Positions 39,876-49,039 of a stretch of DNA of 64,000 bases are shown one piece after another. The DNA is taken from positions 3,224,001 through 3,288,000 of the forward strand of contig NZ_CP114901.1 of NCBI RefSeq assembly GCF_027497175.1, given 5' to 3'. The stretch's first letter is position 1, and each line of letters opens with the position of its first letter. This stretch comes from Verrucosispora sp. WMMD573 (GTDB lineage: Bacteria; Actinomycetota; Actinomycetes; Mycobacteriales; Micromonosporaceae). Below the pieces are notes generated by a model. The model saw only the letters and a program-made list of their open reading frames with translations. It did no database searches and was not told the DNA's origin. Both the position numbers and the translations under genes were made by a program.

Positions 39876-41992
39876 ACGCGTCCGGTGGCACGGCTCACGG
39901 CGTCGGCGATCGCCGCTGCCGGCCTGCTCCAGCGTCGCTCGCCAGCCACCGCCCCCATCGTGGCCAGGTTCTCCGACTCGTCGCGTAGCCAGTCCTGCGG
40001 CCTGACAAGCAGCCGGTCCAACTCGGCCGGTGAGAAAAGGAGCCGAGAGGCCGTGCCCGGCGGCGGGGGCCAATCGGGCGCCGGCCGTCCGGGGCACGGC
40101 GCCAGCCGACGCACGGCCTCCTGGGCCAGCACACTCCAACCGTCGGCCGCACGGGCCAGCACCTGGGTGACGGGCACGTCCGCGTGGGGCGATCCGTCCG
40201 CCGCTGTGGTGAGCGCGTAGGTCCGGACCAGGTTGGGCAGCAGGTAGCGGTGCGGGCCGACGGTCTGCCGCGGCACCGGCGTCAGCAGGTGGCTGCCGAC
40301 CAGCTCGTCCAGCGCCTGCATCGCCTCGCGGGGTGCCAGCCCCGCACAGATCGTGGGCGCCCAGTCCGGGACGGTGGCTGTCGGAAGTACGGCGAGCCGA
40401 CGCAGCGCCAGGCTTGCCGCCGCGGTCAGCGCCCGGAATGACGGCGCCAGGTTGTCGCGCATCGACCCGTCCTCGGTACTCAGCGCGTCGAGCCGGTGCT
40501 GCGGGTCCCGCAACAGGGCCACCAGGTCGGCGGCCCACCGGCCCCGGTACATCCGGCAGGAAGCGAACCACAGGGCCAACGGCAGGCCGTCGCAGAGCAC
40601 GGACAGCGCGCGGAGCGCGGCCGGCTCCGCCAACAGACGATCGGGGCCGAGATGAGCGGCGAGGACCTCCAGCCCTTGCGCCTGCGACAGCGGCGCCACC
40701 GCATGCCGGTGCGCCCCGGGAAGGTCGAGCTGCCAGCGGGCGGTGACCAGCACCGCGCAGCCAGCCCCCGCCGGCAGCAGCGGCAGCACCTGGTCGACCG
40801 CGCGGGCGTCGTCGAGCAGCAGCAGGCAGCGCCGCTCCGCGAAGAGGCTACGCAGCAGCGCCACCCGGGCCGTCCGCTCGGTTGGAATTGCCAGATCGGG
40901 GACGCCGAGCACACGTAGCAGTTCGTCGAGCATTTGGTCCGGGTGCTGCGGCTGCCCGCTGCCAGCGAGGTCGACGTACAGCTGGCCATCGGGGTAGGCG
41001 GCGGCGACGGTGTGGGCGACCTGGAGGGCCAGGGCAGACTTGCCGACCCCGGGCATGCCGTGCAGCAGAACGACCTGAGGGCCGACGTTGGCCGGCCGGT
41101 CCGGGGTGCCGCCCAAGCGCCTGACCAGGTCCGTCAGGTCGTCCTGGCGGGCTACGAAGAGCGACGACGCGGGCGGCAGTTGGGCTGGCCGGGGCCGGTC
41201 GGCGAAGCGCAGGGTCGGCACCGAACCGACCGTGACGTCGAGGCTCGGATCCTGCCGGAGAACAGCGTGTTCCAGATCGCGCAGGAGTGGGCCAGGGTCG
41301 AGGCCATGCTCGTCCCGCAGCAGCTGGCGACCGTGTCGAGCTACGCTGAGCGCCTCCGGCTGCCGGTCGCTTCGGTAGAGCGCCACCACCAGTTGGGCGC
41401 GCAGCAGCTCGCGCAACGGATGCTCGGCGACATACTGGGTCAACTCCGGGATCAGGTCGCGGTGGCAACCGAGCTCGAGCTCGATATCGAGCAGCCATTC
41501 CAGGTCGGCCAGCCGGGTCTCCTCCAGACCCGCACGGGTCGGGTCGACGAACGAGGCGAGGGCACCGGTCAGCGCCGGGCCGGTCCAGAGTGCCAGCGCG
41601 TCGCGCATGAGGGTACGGGCGTTGGGCAGCCGACCGTGGTTGCGCTGCGCCCGCGCCAACTCGGTGAGCCTGCTGTAGGCCGTCAGGTCGAGTTCGTGCG
41701 AGGCGAGGTCCAGCAGATAGCCGCCGGGCCTGGTGAGCAGCGGCGCCGGTGCGCCGTCGGTACGCCGCAACGTCCAGCGCAGCGCCGAGATCTCGGACTG
41801 AATCTGCGCCCGTGCCGTGGCTGGCGGCGTGCTTTCCCAGATCGCCGTGGTCAGCTGGTCGACCGACACCACGCGGTTGGCGTTCAGGAGGAGGTAAGCG
41901 AGCACCGCACGGCGGCGGGGCCGCGCCACGTCGACCGGCTCACTATCCACAGCTGCGCCGACCGGACCAAGCACCGTGAAGCGCAGCGTCAT
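39797..41992 (-). CDS. SARP-type regulator with NB-ARC ATPase domain
   Basis: 731 residues from ATG 41992. An OmpR-like winged helix (1-95; RRRAVLAYLLLNANRVVSVDQLTTAIW) and a bacterial transcriptional activation domain (about 100-245; LARAQRNHGRLPNARTLMRDAL) are followed by an NB-ARC domain with Walker A HGMPGVGKSALALQ near 316 and Walker B CLLLLDDARAVD. The C-terminal part lacks clear TPRs. AfsR/SARP proteins activate secondary-metabolite operons by binding repeats near -35. It is convergent with the lanthipeptide operon and a candidate regulator of it or of the NRPS locus. Confidence 0.88.
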   Translation of the reverse strand: MTLRFTVLGPVGAAVDSEPVDVARPRRRAVLAYLLLNANRVVSVDQLTTAIWESTPPATARAQIQSEISALRWTLRRTDGAPAPLLTRPGGYLLDLASHELDLTAYSRLTELARAQRNHGRLPNARTLMRDALALWTGPALTGALASFVDPTRAGLEETRLADLEWLLDIELELGCHRDLIPELTQYVAEHPLRELLRAQLVVALYRSDRQPEALSVARHGRQLLRDEHGLDPGPLLRDLEHAVLRQDPSLDVTVGSVPTLRFADRPRPAQLPPASSLFVARQDDLTDLVRRLGGTPDRPANVGPQVVLLHGMPGVGKSALALQVAHTVAAAYPDGQLYVDLAGSGQPQHPDQMLDELLRVLGVPDLAIPTERTARVALLRSLFAERRCLLLLDDARAVDQVLPLLPAGAGCAVLVTARWQLDLPGAHRHAVAPLSQAQGLEVLAAHLGPDRLLAEPAALRALSVLCDGLPLALWFASCRMYRGRWAADLVALLRDPQHRLDALSTEDGSMRDNLAPSFRALTAAASLALRRLAVLPTATVPDWAPTICAGLAPREAMQALDELVGSHLLTPVPRQTVGPHRYLLPNLVRTYALTTAADGSPHADVPVTQVLARAADGWSVLAQEAVRRLAPCPGRPAPDWPPPPGTASRLLFSPAELDRLLVRPQDWLRDESENLATMGAVAGERRWSRPAAAIADAVSRATGRVHPGDEPSTARYARTLSDVARDSSAG

Positions 41993-42287
41993 CGTGCTGC
42001 CCGGGTGCTCCGTCGAAGACCGCGAACCGATTCTGGTTGGGTGACGATTGCTGAGGACGGGACCGTGTGCACCGGGGCTCCTGGATCGGTTGGGCGGCGT
42101 CGCTTAATCCGTCGCGCAACGCCCGGTCGAGGCCGATGGCCCCGCGCCCTCCGATGGAGTGCCAGCGAAGGCCGGTGGATCGGACACGACACGGATGCCA
42201 CTGCGCTTTTCGGGTGTCCGTGCGGCAGAAGGGTATGGCGATTGACGTACATCCCGGGTACAAGCGGCGTACAAGCTCGGCGGAACC

Positions 42288-45104
42288 CTAACCTTCTGAT
42301 TCGTAGCGTTCGAGGCGGCGACGTGTCTCCTCGGCGGCGGGGTCACCCACGTCCTCGTAGATCCGCACGGCCTGACGCCAGGCGGCGGAGGCGGCGGCCC
42401 GGTCGCCCATCCCATCCCGGGTGTCTCCGAGCCGGATGAGAGTTTCCGCCTCGTGATACCGGTCGACGGAGTCGCGGAAGAGTTGGATCGCCTGCTCGTA
42501 GCAGTCGGCCGCGCGGTCGCGATCACCGAGGCGGTCGTAGGCGAAGCCGAGGCTGTCCAACGTGGCGGCCTGGCCGTTGCGGTCATCGCTCCGTCGTTGC
42601 TGAGCGAGTGCCTCCGTGCAGCTCTCGATGGCCTGGACATAGTCGCCGTTGGCGGCCAGCAGCCAACCGATCGCGTTGAGCGTCCGGGCTTCCCCCGACC
42701 GGTTGCCGACCAGCCGGTACAGCCGCAGCGCCTCGCGACCGTGGGTGAGCGCCTCGTCGATCCGGCCGTCCAGGTAGCAGAGTTCGCAGTAGTTGTGCAG
42801 CGTCTGGGCCTGACCGGTGGGATCGCCGAGGCGCTCGTGCAGCTCAAGTGCGCGCTTCAGCCGGTGCTCGGCGGTGTCGTGGTCGCCGAGTCGGGTCAAT
42901 GCCCGGGAGAGCAGCCGGTTGGCTGCGGCCTGCCCGGCGAGGTCGTCTATCTTTTCTGCCGCGGCCAGCGCGACCAGTTGGGTGGCGAGCTGGTCCTGCC
43001 ACAGGCCACGCGGCGCCAGGAAGGTGTTCAACGCCCAGGCGATCTGCCAGGCGTACGCCTCGAAGCCGTTCTCGGCGGCCTGCTGGACCACCCGCATCAG
43101 CACCCGGTGCTCCGCGGTGAACCAGACGAGCGCGCCGTCGTGATCGGTCACCGGCCGTCTGGCCGGTACGGGCAGCGGTGGCACCGGCTCGATCGGGGGC
43201 CACTGCGGTTGGAGCAGCAGGGCGGCCGGATAGGCGTCGTGCAGATAGTGGTCGTACAGGCGCGCTCGGGCCGCCTCGTGTTCGTCGGCGCGCTCCGGGG
43301 ACTCCGCGAGCTCGGCCGCGTAGACCCGCAGAAGATCATGGAAGGCGTAGCGGCCGGGCGTGTGCTCAGCCAGCAGATGGAGCCGGGTCAGCTCCCGCAG
43401 TCGCGGCGTGACGGCCGCGGTCGACACGCGGGCGAGCGCCGCGGCTGCGGCGGGGGTCAGGTCGGGGCCCGGATGGAGCCCCAGCAGGGCGAACAGCCGG
43501 GCGGCGTCCTGCCCCAGGGCCAGGTACGACCAGGAGAAGACGCGCCGTACGTCGCCGTCGGCCAACGCGTCGAGCCTCGCCTCGGCCGAGTGCAGTTCGG
43601 CGGCGATGGCGTCGAGCGGAAATGTGGGATGGGTGGCGACGCGGGCCGCCACTATCGACAGTGCCAGCGGGAGTCGGCCGGTGGCCTCGACGATGTCGGC
43701 CACCGCGGCCGGCTCGGAGGCGAGCCGGCTGGCGCCGAGCCGGCTGGCGAGCAGGCTCGTCGACTCATCGGCGGTGAGCACGCTCAGGGTCAACGGCGCC
43801 GCGCTCTCGGTGGCGATCAGGCCGCCGAGCCGGTCGCGGCTGGTGACCACGACCATGCAGCCGCCGGCACCGGGCAGCAGGGCGCGAACCTGGGCGGAGT
43901 CGCGAGCGTTGTCGAGCACCACGAGCATCCGGCGGGAGGCCAGCAGGCTCCGGTAGAGACCCGTCCGGGCCTCCAGGTCGGAGGGTATCCGGGCGTGGGG
44001 TACGCCGAGCGCCTCGAGGAAGCCGGACAGGGCGTCGGGCGGCGACACCACCCCGGCTTCGTCGTACCCGCGAAGGTTCACGTAGAGCTGGCCGTCGGGG
44101 AAGCGGTCGGCCACCCGGTGCGCCCAGTGCAGCGCCAGGGCGGTCTTGCCGACTCCGGCCATGCCGGACACCACGGCGATGACCACTGTCGTAGGCGCCG
44201 GTGCCCCGCTGTCCAGGAGAGCGTCGAGCCTGGCCAGTTCGACGCCGCGGCCGACGAACTCCGGCACCGCACGCGGCAACTGTTCGGGGCGTTGGATGAA
44301 AGGCCGTGGTGTCGTGACCGATGCCGGCCCGTTCGGCTCCGGTGGCGGGTGCGCTGCCAGTCCCGGGCGGTGATGCAGGATGTCGTCGTACAACTTGGTG
44401 AGCTCCGGCACGGGATCGAGGCCGGTCTCCTCCGCCAGCACCTGCCGAGCCTGCCGGAAGGTATCCAGTGCGCCGGCCACGTCTCCGATGCGGTAGAGGC
44501 CCACCATCAGCTGCCCCCACGCCCGCTGCCGCAGCGGGTGTCGGTCGAGCAGGGCACGCAGCCGGCGTACCACCTCGGCCGGCGCACCGAGCGCCAACAG
44601 CGCCCCGGCGTAGTCCTCCTCGGCGAGCAGCCGGCGCTCCTCCAACTGCGCCACCCGCCGGGACAGCGCCGGACGCAGCGGCAGGTCGGACAGCGCGTCC
44701 CCACGCCACAGTCCCAGCGCCGCGGCGAGTTCGGCCTCGGCCCGGTGCGCATCCGAGGCGGCGAGGGCGTCGCGGCCCCGCGCCACCGCGGCGTCGAACA
44801 GGTCGAGATCCCGTTCGCCTGGCCCCACCCGCAGCAGGTAGCCGCCGGCCGCAGCGGTCACCCCCTCCCAGGACGTCCCGCCGCCCAGCGACTGCCGCAC
44901 GCCGCGTACGTAGGTGCGCAGGTTCGCCGCGGCCGATGCCGGCTGATCGTCGCCCCACAGCATCGACGTCAACTCGTTGGTGCTGACGATCTCGTTCGGA
45001 CGCAGCAGCAGAGTGGCCAGGAGGAGGCGTTGTTTCACCGAGCCCAGCGGAACCGGCTGGCCATCGCGGTAGACGCGGATCGGGCCGAGGAGGTCGAAAC
45101 GCAC
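42288..45104 (-). CDS. AfsR-like SARP with NB-ARC and TPR domains
   Basis: 938 residues from GTG 45104, chosen because GAGG lies just upstream and SARPs usually begin at this strand (VRFDLLGPIRVYRDG). A GTG at 45131 is an alternative. It contains a winged helix and a BTAD domain to about 250, Walker A SGMAGVGKTALALHWA with MLVVLDNARD as Walker B, a linker winged helix, then at least five C-terminal TPRs from about 740 (for example AQTLHNYCELCYLDGRIDEAL and AATLDSLGFAYDRLGDRDRAA). The architecture is that of AfsR. It is transcribed in the same direction as the other SARP, 295 bases upstream of it. Confidence 0.88.
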   Translation of the reverse strand: MRFDLLGPIRVYRDGQPVPLGSVKQRLLLATLLLRPNEIVSTNELTSMLWGDDQPASAAANLRTYVRGVRQSLGGGTSWEGVTAAAGGYLLRVGPGERDLDLFDAAVARGRDALAASDAHRAEAELAAALGLWRGDALSDLPLRPALSRRVAQLEERRLLAEEDYAGALLALGAPAEVVRRLRALLDRHPLRQRAWGQLMVGLYRIGDVAGALDTFRQARQVLAEETGLDPVPELTKLYDDILHHRPGLAAHPPPEPNGPASVTTPRPFIQRPEQLPRAVPEFVGRGVELARLDALLDSGAPAPTTVVIAVVSGMAGVGKTALALHWAHRVADRFPDGQLYVNLRGYDEAGVVSPPDALSGFLEALGVPHARIPSDLEARTGLYRSLLASRRMLVVLDNARDSAQVRALLPGAGGCMVVVTSRDRLGGLIATESAAPLTLSVLTADESTSLLASRLGASRLASEPAAVADIVEATGRLPLALSIVAARVATHPTFPLDAIAAELHSAEARLDALADGDVRRVFSWSYLALGQDAARLFALLGLHPGPDLTPAAAAALARVSTAAVTPRLRELTRLHLLAEHTPGRYAFHDLLRVYAAELAESPERADEHEAARARLYDHYLHDAYPAALLLQPQWPPIEPVPPLPVPARRPVTDHDGALVWFTAEHRVLMRVVQQAAENGFEAYAWQIAWALNTFLAPRGLWQDQLATQLVALAAAEKIDDLAGQAAANRLLSRALTRLGDHDTAEHRLKRALELHERLGDPTGQAQTLHNYCELCYLDGRIDEALTHGREALRLYRLVGNRSGEARTLNAIGWLLAANGDYVQAIESCTEALAQQRRSDDRNGQAATLDSLGFAYDRLGDRDRAADCYEQAIQLFRDSVDRYHEAETLIRLGDTRDGMGDRAAASAAWRQAVRIYEDVGDPAAEETRRRLERYESEG

Positions 45105-45335
45105 AAGCACCTCAAACGTGGGCGCTGTCACCGGGTGCACCGTACCCCGATGACGGGGGCGAGTTGGTGGTCCATACGTCAGTTGTGCCGCGATTGTATG
45201 GGCCCCACCGTATCGTTCCGCGGTCCACACCTCCGCGCCGGAGACCGCCCGCCGTGACCGAGCGGGAGTACGGTCACCGGCCTCGGACACGGCGCGGCGA
45301 TGTGACGTGGGGCGGGTCGTCGTCACCCGCCGCCG

Positions 45336-46031
45336 TCAGTTGAACAGCCGGTCGAGCGCTTTCTGTTCGAGGTCGCGCCAGCGCTGGACGTCCTTCAGCG
45401 CCTTGGCGATCTCCTTCTCGTCGAGGTGGTGGGCGCCCTCCTCGCGGATGCACGCGACGTTGAAGGGCCGGCCGACCGACGGCGAGGTCAGGTCCAGCGC
45501 CTCCAGCACCCGTATGACGCCCACCACGCCGTACTCGACCGTACGGGTGGTCATCCGGAAGTGGGACAGCAGCGCGCCGGCCTGCTGGGCCATGGGCGCG
45601 CCGGAGCCGATGGCGTGGAAGCCGACGTCCTCGTAACGGCCGATGAGCCCGTTGGGGTTGATCTCCACGATCCACGGCGCGCCCTGGCTGTAGCCGGCCG
45701 CGAGCAGGTACGCCGACACTCCGCCGCCGTCGTCCTCGCCGGGCACGTCCGGGATGTAGTTCTCGTAGTGCTTCCTGAAGATGGGCAGGACGCGCTCCTG
45801 CAACTCGTCGCCGATGTCGGGTGCTTCGAGGATGGCGGTGGCGGAGTCCTGAAGGAGGGGGCGCAGGTCGTTGAGTACTCCCCGCGCGCCGCTGCCGCCC
45901 CAGGCGGCGCAGGAGCCCAGCGGGTGTAGCTTCTGCGCGGGAAAGCTCAGACCGCGGTCGCTGTCGGTGATCTGGGAGTCCGCGCCGATCACCACCCCGT
46001 CGCTGCAGACAACGGCGAGTACGACGGTCAT
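45336..46031 (-). CDS. Proteasome-beta-like Ntn hydrolase
   Basis: 231 residues. MTVVLAVVCSDGVVIGADSQITD opens like a 20S proteasome/Anbu beta-type fold, with Thr2 as the possible N-terminal nucleophile after Met removal and Asp18 (ADSQ). Further fits are GVSAYLLAAGYSQGAPWIVEINPNGLIGRYEDVGFHAIGSGAPMAQQA. There is no propeptide, unlike canonical PrcB. It may be a stand-alone peptidase or amidase. Its place between regulators and an NRPS locus raises the option of self-resistance, but these genes also occur elsewhere in actinomycetes. Confidence 0.75.
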   Translation of the reverse strand: MTVVLAVVCSDGVVIGADSQITDSDRGLSFPAQKLHPLGSCAAWGGSGARGVLNDLRPLLQDSATAILEAPDIGDELQERVLPIFRKHYENYIPDVPGEDDGGGVSAYLLAAGYSQGAPWIVEINPNGLIGRYEDVGFHAIGSGAPMAQQAGALLSHFRMTTRTVEYGVVGVIRVLEALDLTSPSVGRPFNVACIREEGAHHLDEKEIAKALKDVQRWRDLEQKALDRLFN

Positions 46032-46125
46032 GGGTCCTCCTGGGCGGGGGTAGGGGTACGGCGCGAGGTACCCGTCATCCCGCCTGCCTACACCCCGCCA
46101 GTTGTCGACCCCGCCGAGAGTTCAT

Positions 46126-46199
46126 GATCCGGGCAACTTCCCTGCTCCTGCTGTATCCGGCCCGGTTGAGGCAGCAGTATCAGGGAAGTTGCCCGGATC
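46126..46199. repeat. REP-like inverted repeat, copy 3
   Basis: A perfect 19-base inverted repeat (arm GATCCGGGCAACTTCCCTG) around a 36-base loop with an inner CTGCTG/CAGCAG stem. It has the same overall design as the elements at 8711 and 18337 but a different arm sequence. It lies between two minus-strand genes. Confidence 0.8.
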
Positions 46200-46269
46200 T
46201 TGGTTTCGGTAGGGGAGCGTCGTCGGGGTCGGGTGAACTGGTGCGGTGGTGGGTCCCGTCGAGGGCGAC

Positions 46270-47520
46270 TCAGTTGGCGACGGCTGTCGCCACGGCCTGC
46301 TCCAGGATGTCGAGGCCCTCGGCCAGTTCGCCGTCCGTCAGGGTCAGGGGCGGCATCAGCTTCAGCACTTCGTCCGTGGAGCCGGACATTTCCACCAGCA
46401 GTCCACGGGCGAACGCCGCCTGGGCGGCCCGTCGGGCCAGCTGCGGTTCCCGGAAGACCAGACCCCACACCAGGCCCCGACCACGTGAGGTGGCGATGTG
46501 TGCCTGGTGTCGACCGGCGAGTTCCGCCAACCTCGCGTCGAGCAGGATGTCCCGTTCCGCTGTCTGCTTCTCCAGTTTGCTGTCGACCCAGAATTCCTTG
46601 AGAGCGGTGGCTGCGGTGACGAAGGCGAGGTTGTTGCCGCGGAAGGTTCCGTTGTGCTCACCGGGTCGCCACACGTCGAGTTCGGGGCGGAAGAGAGTGA
46701 GGGACATCGGCAGGCCGTATCCGCTTATCGATTTGGAGAGGCAGACGATGTCAGGGGTGATGCCGGCGTGCTCGAAGCTGAAGAACGGGCCGGTGCGGCC
46801 ACAGCCCATCTGGATGTCGTCGACGATCAGCAGCACGTTGCGGCGGGCGCACAGCTCGGCGAGGTCGGCGAGCCAGTTGGTGTGGGCCGGGTTGATGCCG
46901 CCTTCGCCCTGCACGGTCTCCACGATGACGGCGGCCGGTAGGTCCATGCCGCTGCTGTTGTCGGCGAGCATGGTGTCGAGCAGGGTGAGCCCGGATATCT
47001 GACCACCGGCGAAACCGTCGTACGGGATGCGCCAGGTGTTGCCGAGTGGGACGCCGGCGCCGGCGCGCAGGGTGGCGTTTCCGGTGACGGCCAGGGAGCC
47101 GAGTGACATGCCGTGGAAGGCGCCGGTGAAGGCGACGACGGTGTGGCGCCCGGTCACTTTGCGGGCGAGTTTGAGAGCGGCCTCGACGCTGTTCGTTCCG
47201 GTGGGCCCGGTGAACTGCACGCGGTAGTCCAGGCCACGGGGGACGAGTACCTGCGAGGCGAATTCGGTGAGGAAGTCCTGCTTGGCGGCGGTCAGCATGT
47301 CGAGACTGTGGGTGACTCCGTCCCGCTCCAGGTAGTCCAGCAGGGCTCGCTTGAGGATCGGATGGTTGTGGCCGTAGTTGAGGGCGCCGGCGCCGGCGAA
47401 GAAGTCAAGGTACGCGCGGCCGTCGTCGGTGAACAGTCGGCTGCCACGCCCGTGGTCGAACACGACCGGCCAGCTCCGGCAGTAACTACGTACCTCGGAC
47501 TCGATTGTCGGGGCGATCAT
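46270..47520 (-). CDS. ectB: Diaminobutyrate-2-oxoglutarate aminotransferase (EctB-like)
   Basis: 416 residues from ATG 47520, with GAGGAG six bases upstream. A class III PLP aminotransferase: FDHGRGSRLFTDDGRAYLDFFAGAGALNYGHNHP, GTNSVEAALKLARKVTGR, AFHGMSLGSLAVTGN, and LLIVDDIQMGCGRTGPFF. PLP-binding Lys is in CLSKSISGYGLP. EctB makes L-2,4-diaminobutyrate from aspartate semialdehyde; ectA and ectC are absent, so it probably supplies Dab to the NRPS instead of ectoine. A 195-base gap separates it from mbtH, with which it may share a transcript. Confidence 0.88.
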   Translation of the reverse strand: MIAPTIESEVRSYCRSWPVVFDHGRGSRLFTDDGRAYLDFFAGAGALNYGHNHPILKRALLDYLERDGVTHSLDMLTAAKQDFLTEFASQVLVPRGLDYRVQFTGPTGTNSVEAALKLARKVTGRHTVVAFTGAFHGMSLGSLAVTGNATLRAGAGVPLGNTWRIPYDGFAGGQISGLTLLDTMLADNSSGMDLPAAVIVETVQGEGGINPAHTNWLADLAELCARRNVLLIVDDIQMGCGRTGPFFSFEHAGITPDIVCLSKSISGYGLPMSLTLFRPELDVWRPGEHNGTFRGNNLAFVTAATALKEFWVDSKLEKQTAERDILLDARLAELAGRHQAHIATSRGRGLVWGLVFREPQLARRAAQAAFARGLLVEMSGSTDEVLKLMPPLTLTDGELAEGLDILEQAVATAVAN

Positions 47521-47715
47521 GATTTCTCCTCGAAGTTGGAGCTGCCCGTCCACCACGGTCTCGGAATCGCGTCGATGTAGGTGTCTGCCTCCACGGCGCT
47601 GAGCCGCCGGGCCGCGGCGGCGGGACGTCGTCCGCCGCCCCGCCGCGCACCGTGTTCGGCGCGGCGGCGGGGCGGCGGGGCGGCGGGCAGTGCGGTGCGG
47701 TGCGAACACCGGCCG

Positions 47716-47913
47716 TCAGGCCGCAGCCATCTGCTCCCGCAGGCTGCGCGGTCGCATGTCCGACCACACCTTCCCGATGTGATCCAGGCACTCCTGCTTC
47801 GACCCGGACGTCCCTTCGGCGGTCCAGCCGAGCGGCAGTTCCCGGTCGGCCCACCAGATCGAGTACTGCTCCTCGTCGTTGCGCACGACGCGGTAGACAC
47901 CGTCGTCAGTCAT
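47716..47913 (-). CDS. mbtH: MbtH-like protein
   Basis: 65 residues from ATG 47913. The signature is complete: VVRNDEEQYSIWW, LPLGW, SGSKQECLDHIGKVWSDMRPRSLRE. The Pro of the usual SIWP is Trp here. MbtH proteins bind adenylation domains and raise their solubility and activity. It is transcribed away from the NRPS operon, from a shared 178-base divergent promoter region. Longer in-frame starts run into that region and are rejected. Confidence 0.93.
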   Translation of the reverse strand: MTDDGVYRVVRNDEEQYSIWWADRELPLGWTAEGTSGSKQECLDHIGKVWSDMRPRSLREQMAAA

Positions 47914-48091
47914 GGCCCCTCCGGCATGGTCGGGTGATCCGAATAGCTGAGCCCGATATTGCCGGGCACGCCCACACCGTCCGTAGAGACGAACACGCAG
48001 ACGCGTCGTGCGGCTCCGTCCCTGTTCCACGGTCCGCACCTCGCGCAGGCTCTGGGGTCACGGCCGATCGCCACCTGGAAGGGGGCTCGGC

Positions 48092-49039
48092 ATGACCGAG
48101 CGACGCCACCTGATCTCCATCGACGACCTTCCCGACGACCAACTGCGCTGGATCGTCCAGCGCGGCGCCGAGTACTCGCGCGGTACCGCGGGAGCCGACC
48201 AGCCCCTGAGCGGGGCGGTCGTCGGCGTGCTGTCCCGCAAGACGTCCACCCGTACCCGGACCGCGTTCTCCGCCGGTGCGCTGCGTCTCGGCGCCAGCCT
48301 GATCTCGTACGGCCCGAACGACCTGCAACTGGCCACCGGCGAGTCGGTGGAGGACACCGGCGCGGTGCTGTCCGGCATGCTCGACGTCCTGGTCGCCCGC
48401 ACCGTCGGGCCGGAGTCCGAGCTGCGCGCGTACGCCGCGCAGAAGCGCATGTCGGTGATCAACGCGATGAGCGCGGTCGAACATCCGACGCAGGCCCTTG
48501 CCGACCTCACCACGATCCTCCGGCACTTCGGCCGGGTCGAGGGCGTGCGGGTGCTGTATGTGGGGGAGGGGAACAACACGGCCTCGGCGCTGACCCTCGC
48601 GCTGTCCCGGTACCCCGGTGCCGAGCTGCACCTGCGTACCCCGGCCGGGTACGGCGTGGAACAGCGCTACCTCGACCAGGCGGCGGTGTCCGCCCGGCGC
48701 AGCGGCGCGCGCGTCGAGCAACGGCACGACGTGTCGGACCTGCCGCCGGTAGATGTCGTCTACACCACTCGTTGGCAGACCACAGGTTCGACGAAGCCGA
48801 CGCCCGACTGGCGTACCGAGTTCGCCCCGTTCCAGGTCAACGAGGCGCTCATGGCCGCCTGCCCGGACGCGATCTTCATGCACGACCTGCCGGCGCACCG
48901 GGGCGAGGAGGTGACCGCCGGGGTGCTCGACGGACCCGACAGCATCGCCTTCGCCCAGGCCGAGAACAAGTACCACAGCGCCCGGGCGGTCCTGGAGTGG
49001 TGCGCCGCCGACCGGCCGAGCGGCGGAGCGGGGCTGTGA
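48092..49039 (+). CDS. Ornithine carbamoyltransferase-like enzyme (amino-acid carbamoylase)
   Basis: 315 residues from ATG 48092 with GGGGG upstream. The carbamoyl-phosphate loop is SRKTSTRTRTAF and the second block is VEHPTQALADLTT. The amino-acid-side motif, HCLP in ornithine transcarbamylases, is His264-Asp-Leu-Pro (MHDLPAHRGEEVT). The Cys-to-Asp change is in the position that touches the acceptor amine, so the acceptor is probably not ornithine; Dap or Dab made by the neighbours would give a ureido amino acid. It is first in the NRPS operon, overlapping the next gene (GTGA). Confidence 0.85.
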   Translation: MTERRHLISIDDLPDDQLRWIVQRGAEYSRGTAGADQPLSGAVVGVLSRKTSTRTRTAFSAGALRLGASLISYGPNDLQLATGESVEDTGAVLSGMLDVLVARTVGPESELRAYAAQKRMSVINAMSAVEHPTQALADLTTILRHFGRVEGVRVLYVGEGNNTASALTLALSRYPGAELHLRTPAGYGVEQRYLDQAAVSARRSGARVEQRHDVSDLPPVDVVYTTRWQTTGSTKPTPDWRTEFAPFQVNEALMAACPDAIFMHDLPAHRGEEVTAGVLDGPDSIAFAQAENKYHSARAVLEWCAADRPSGGAGL

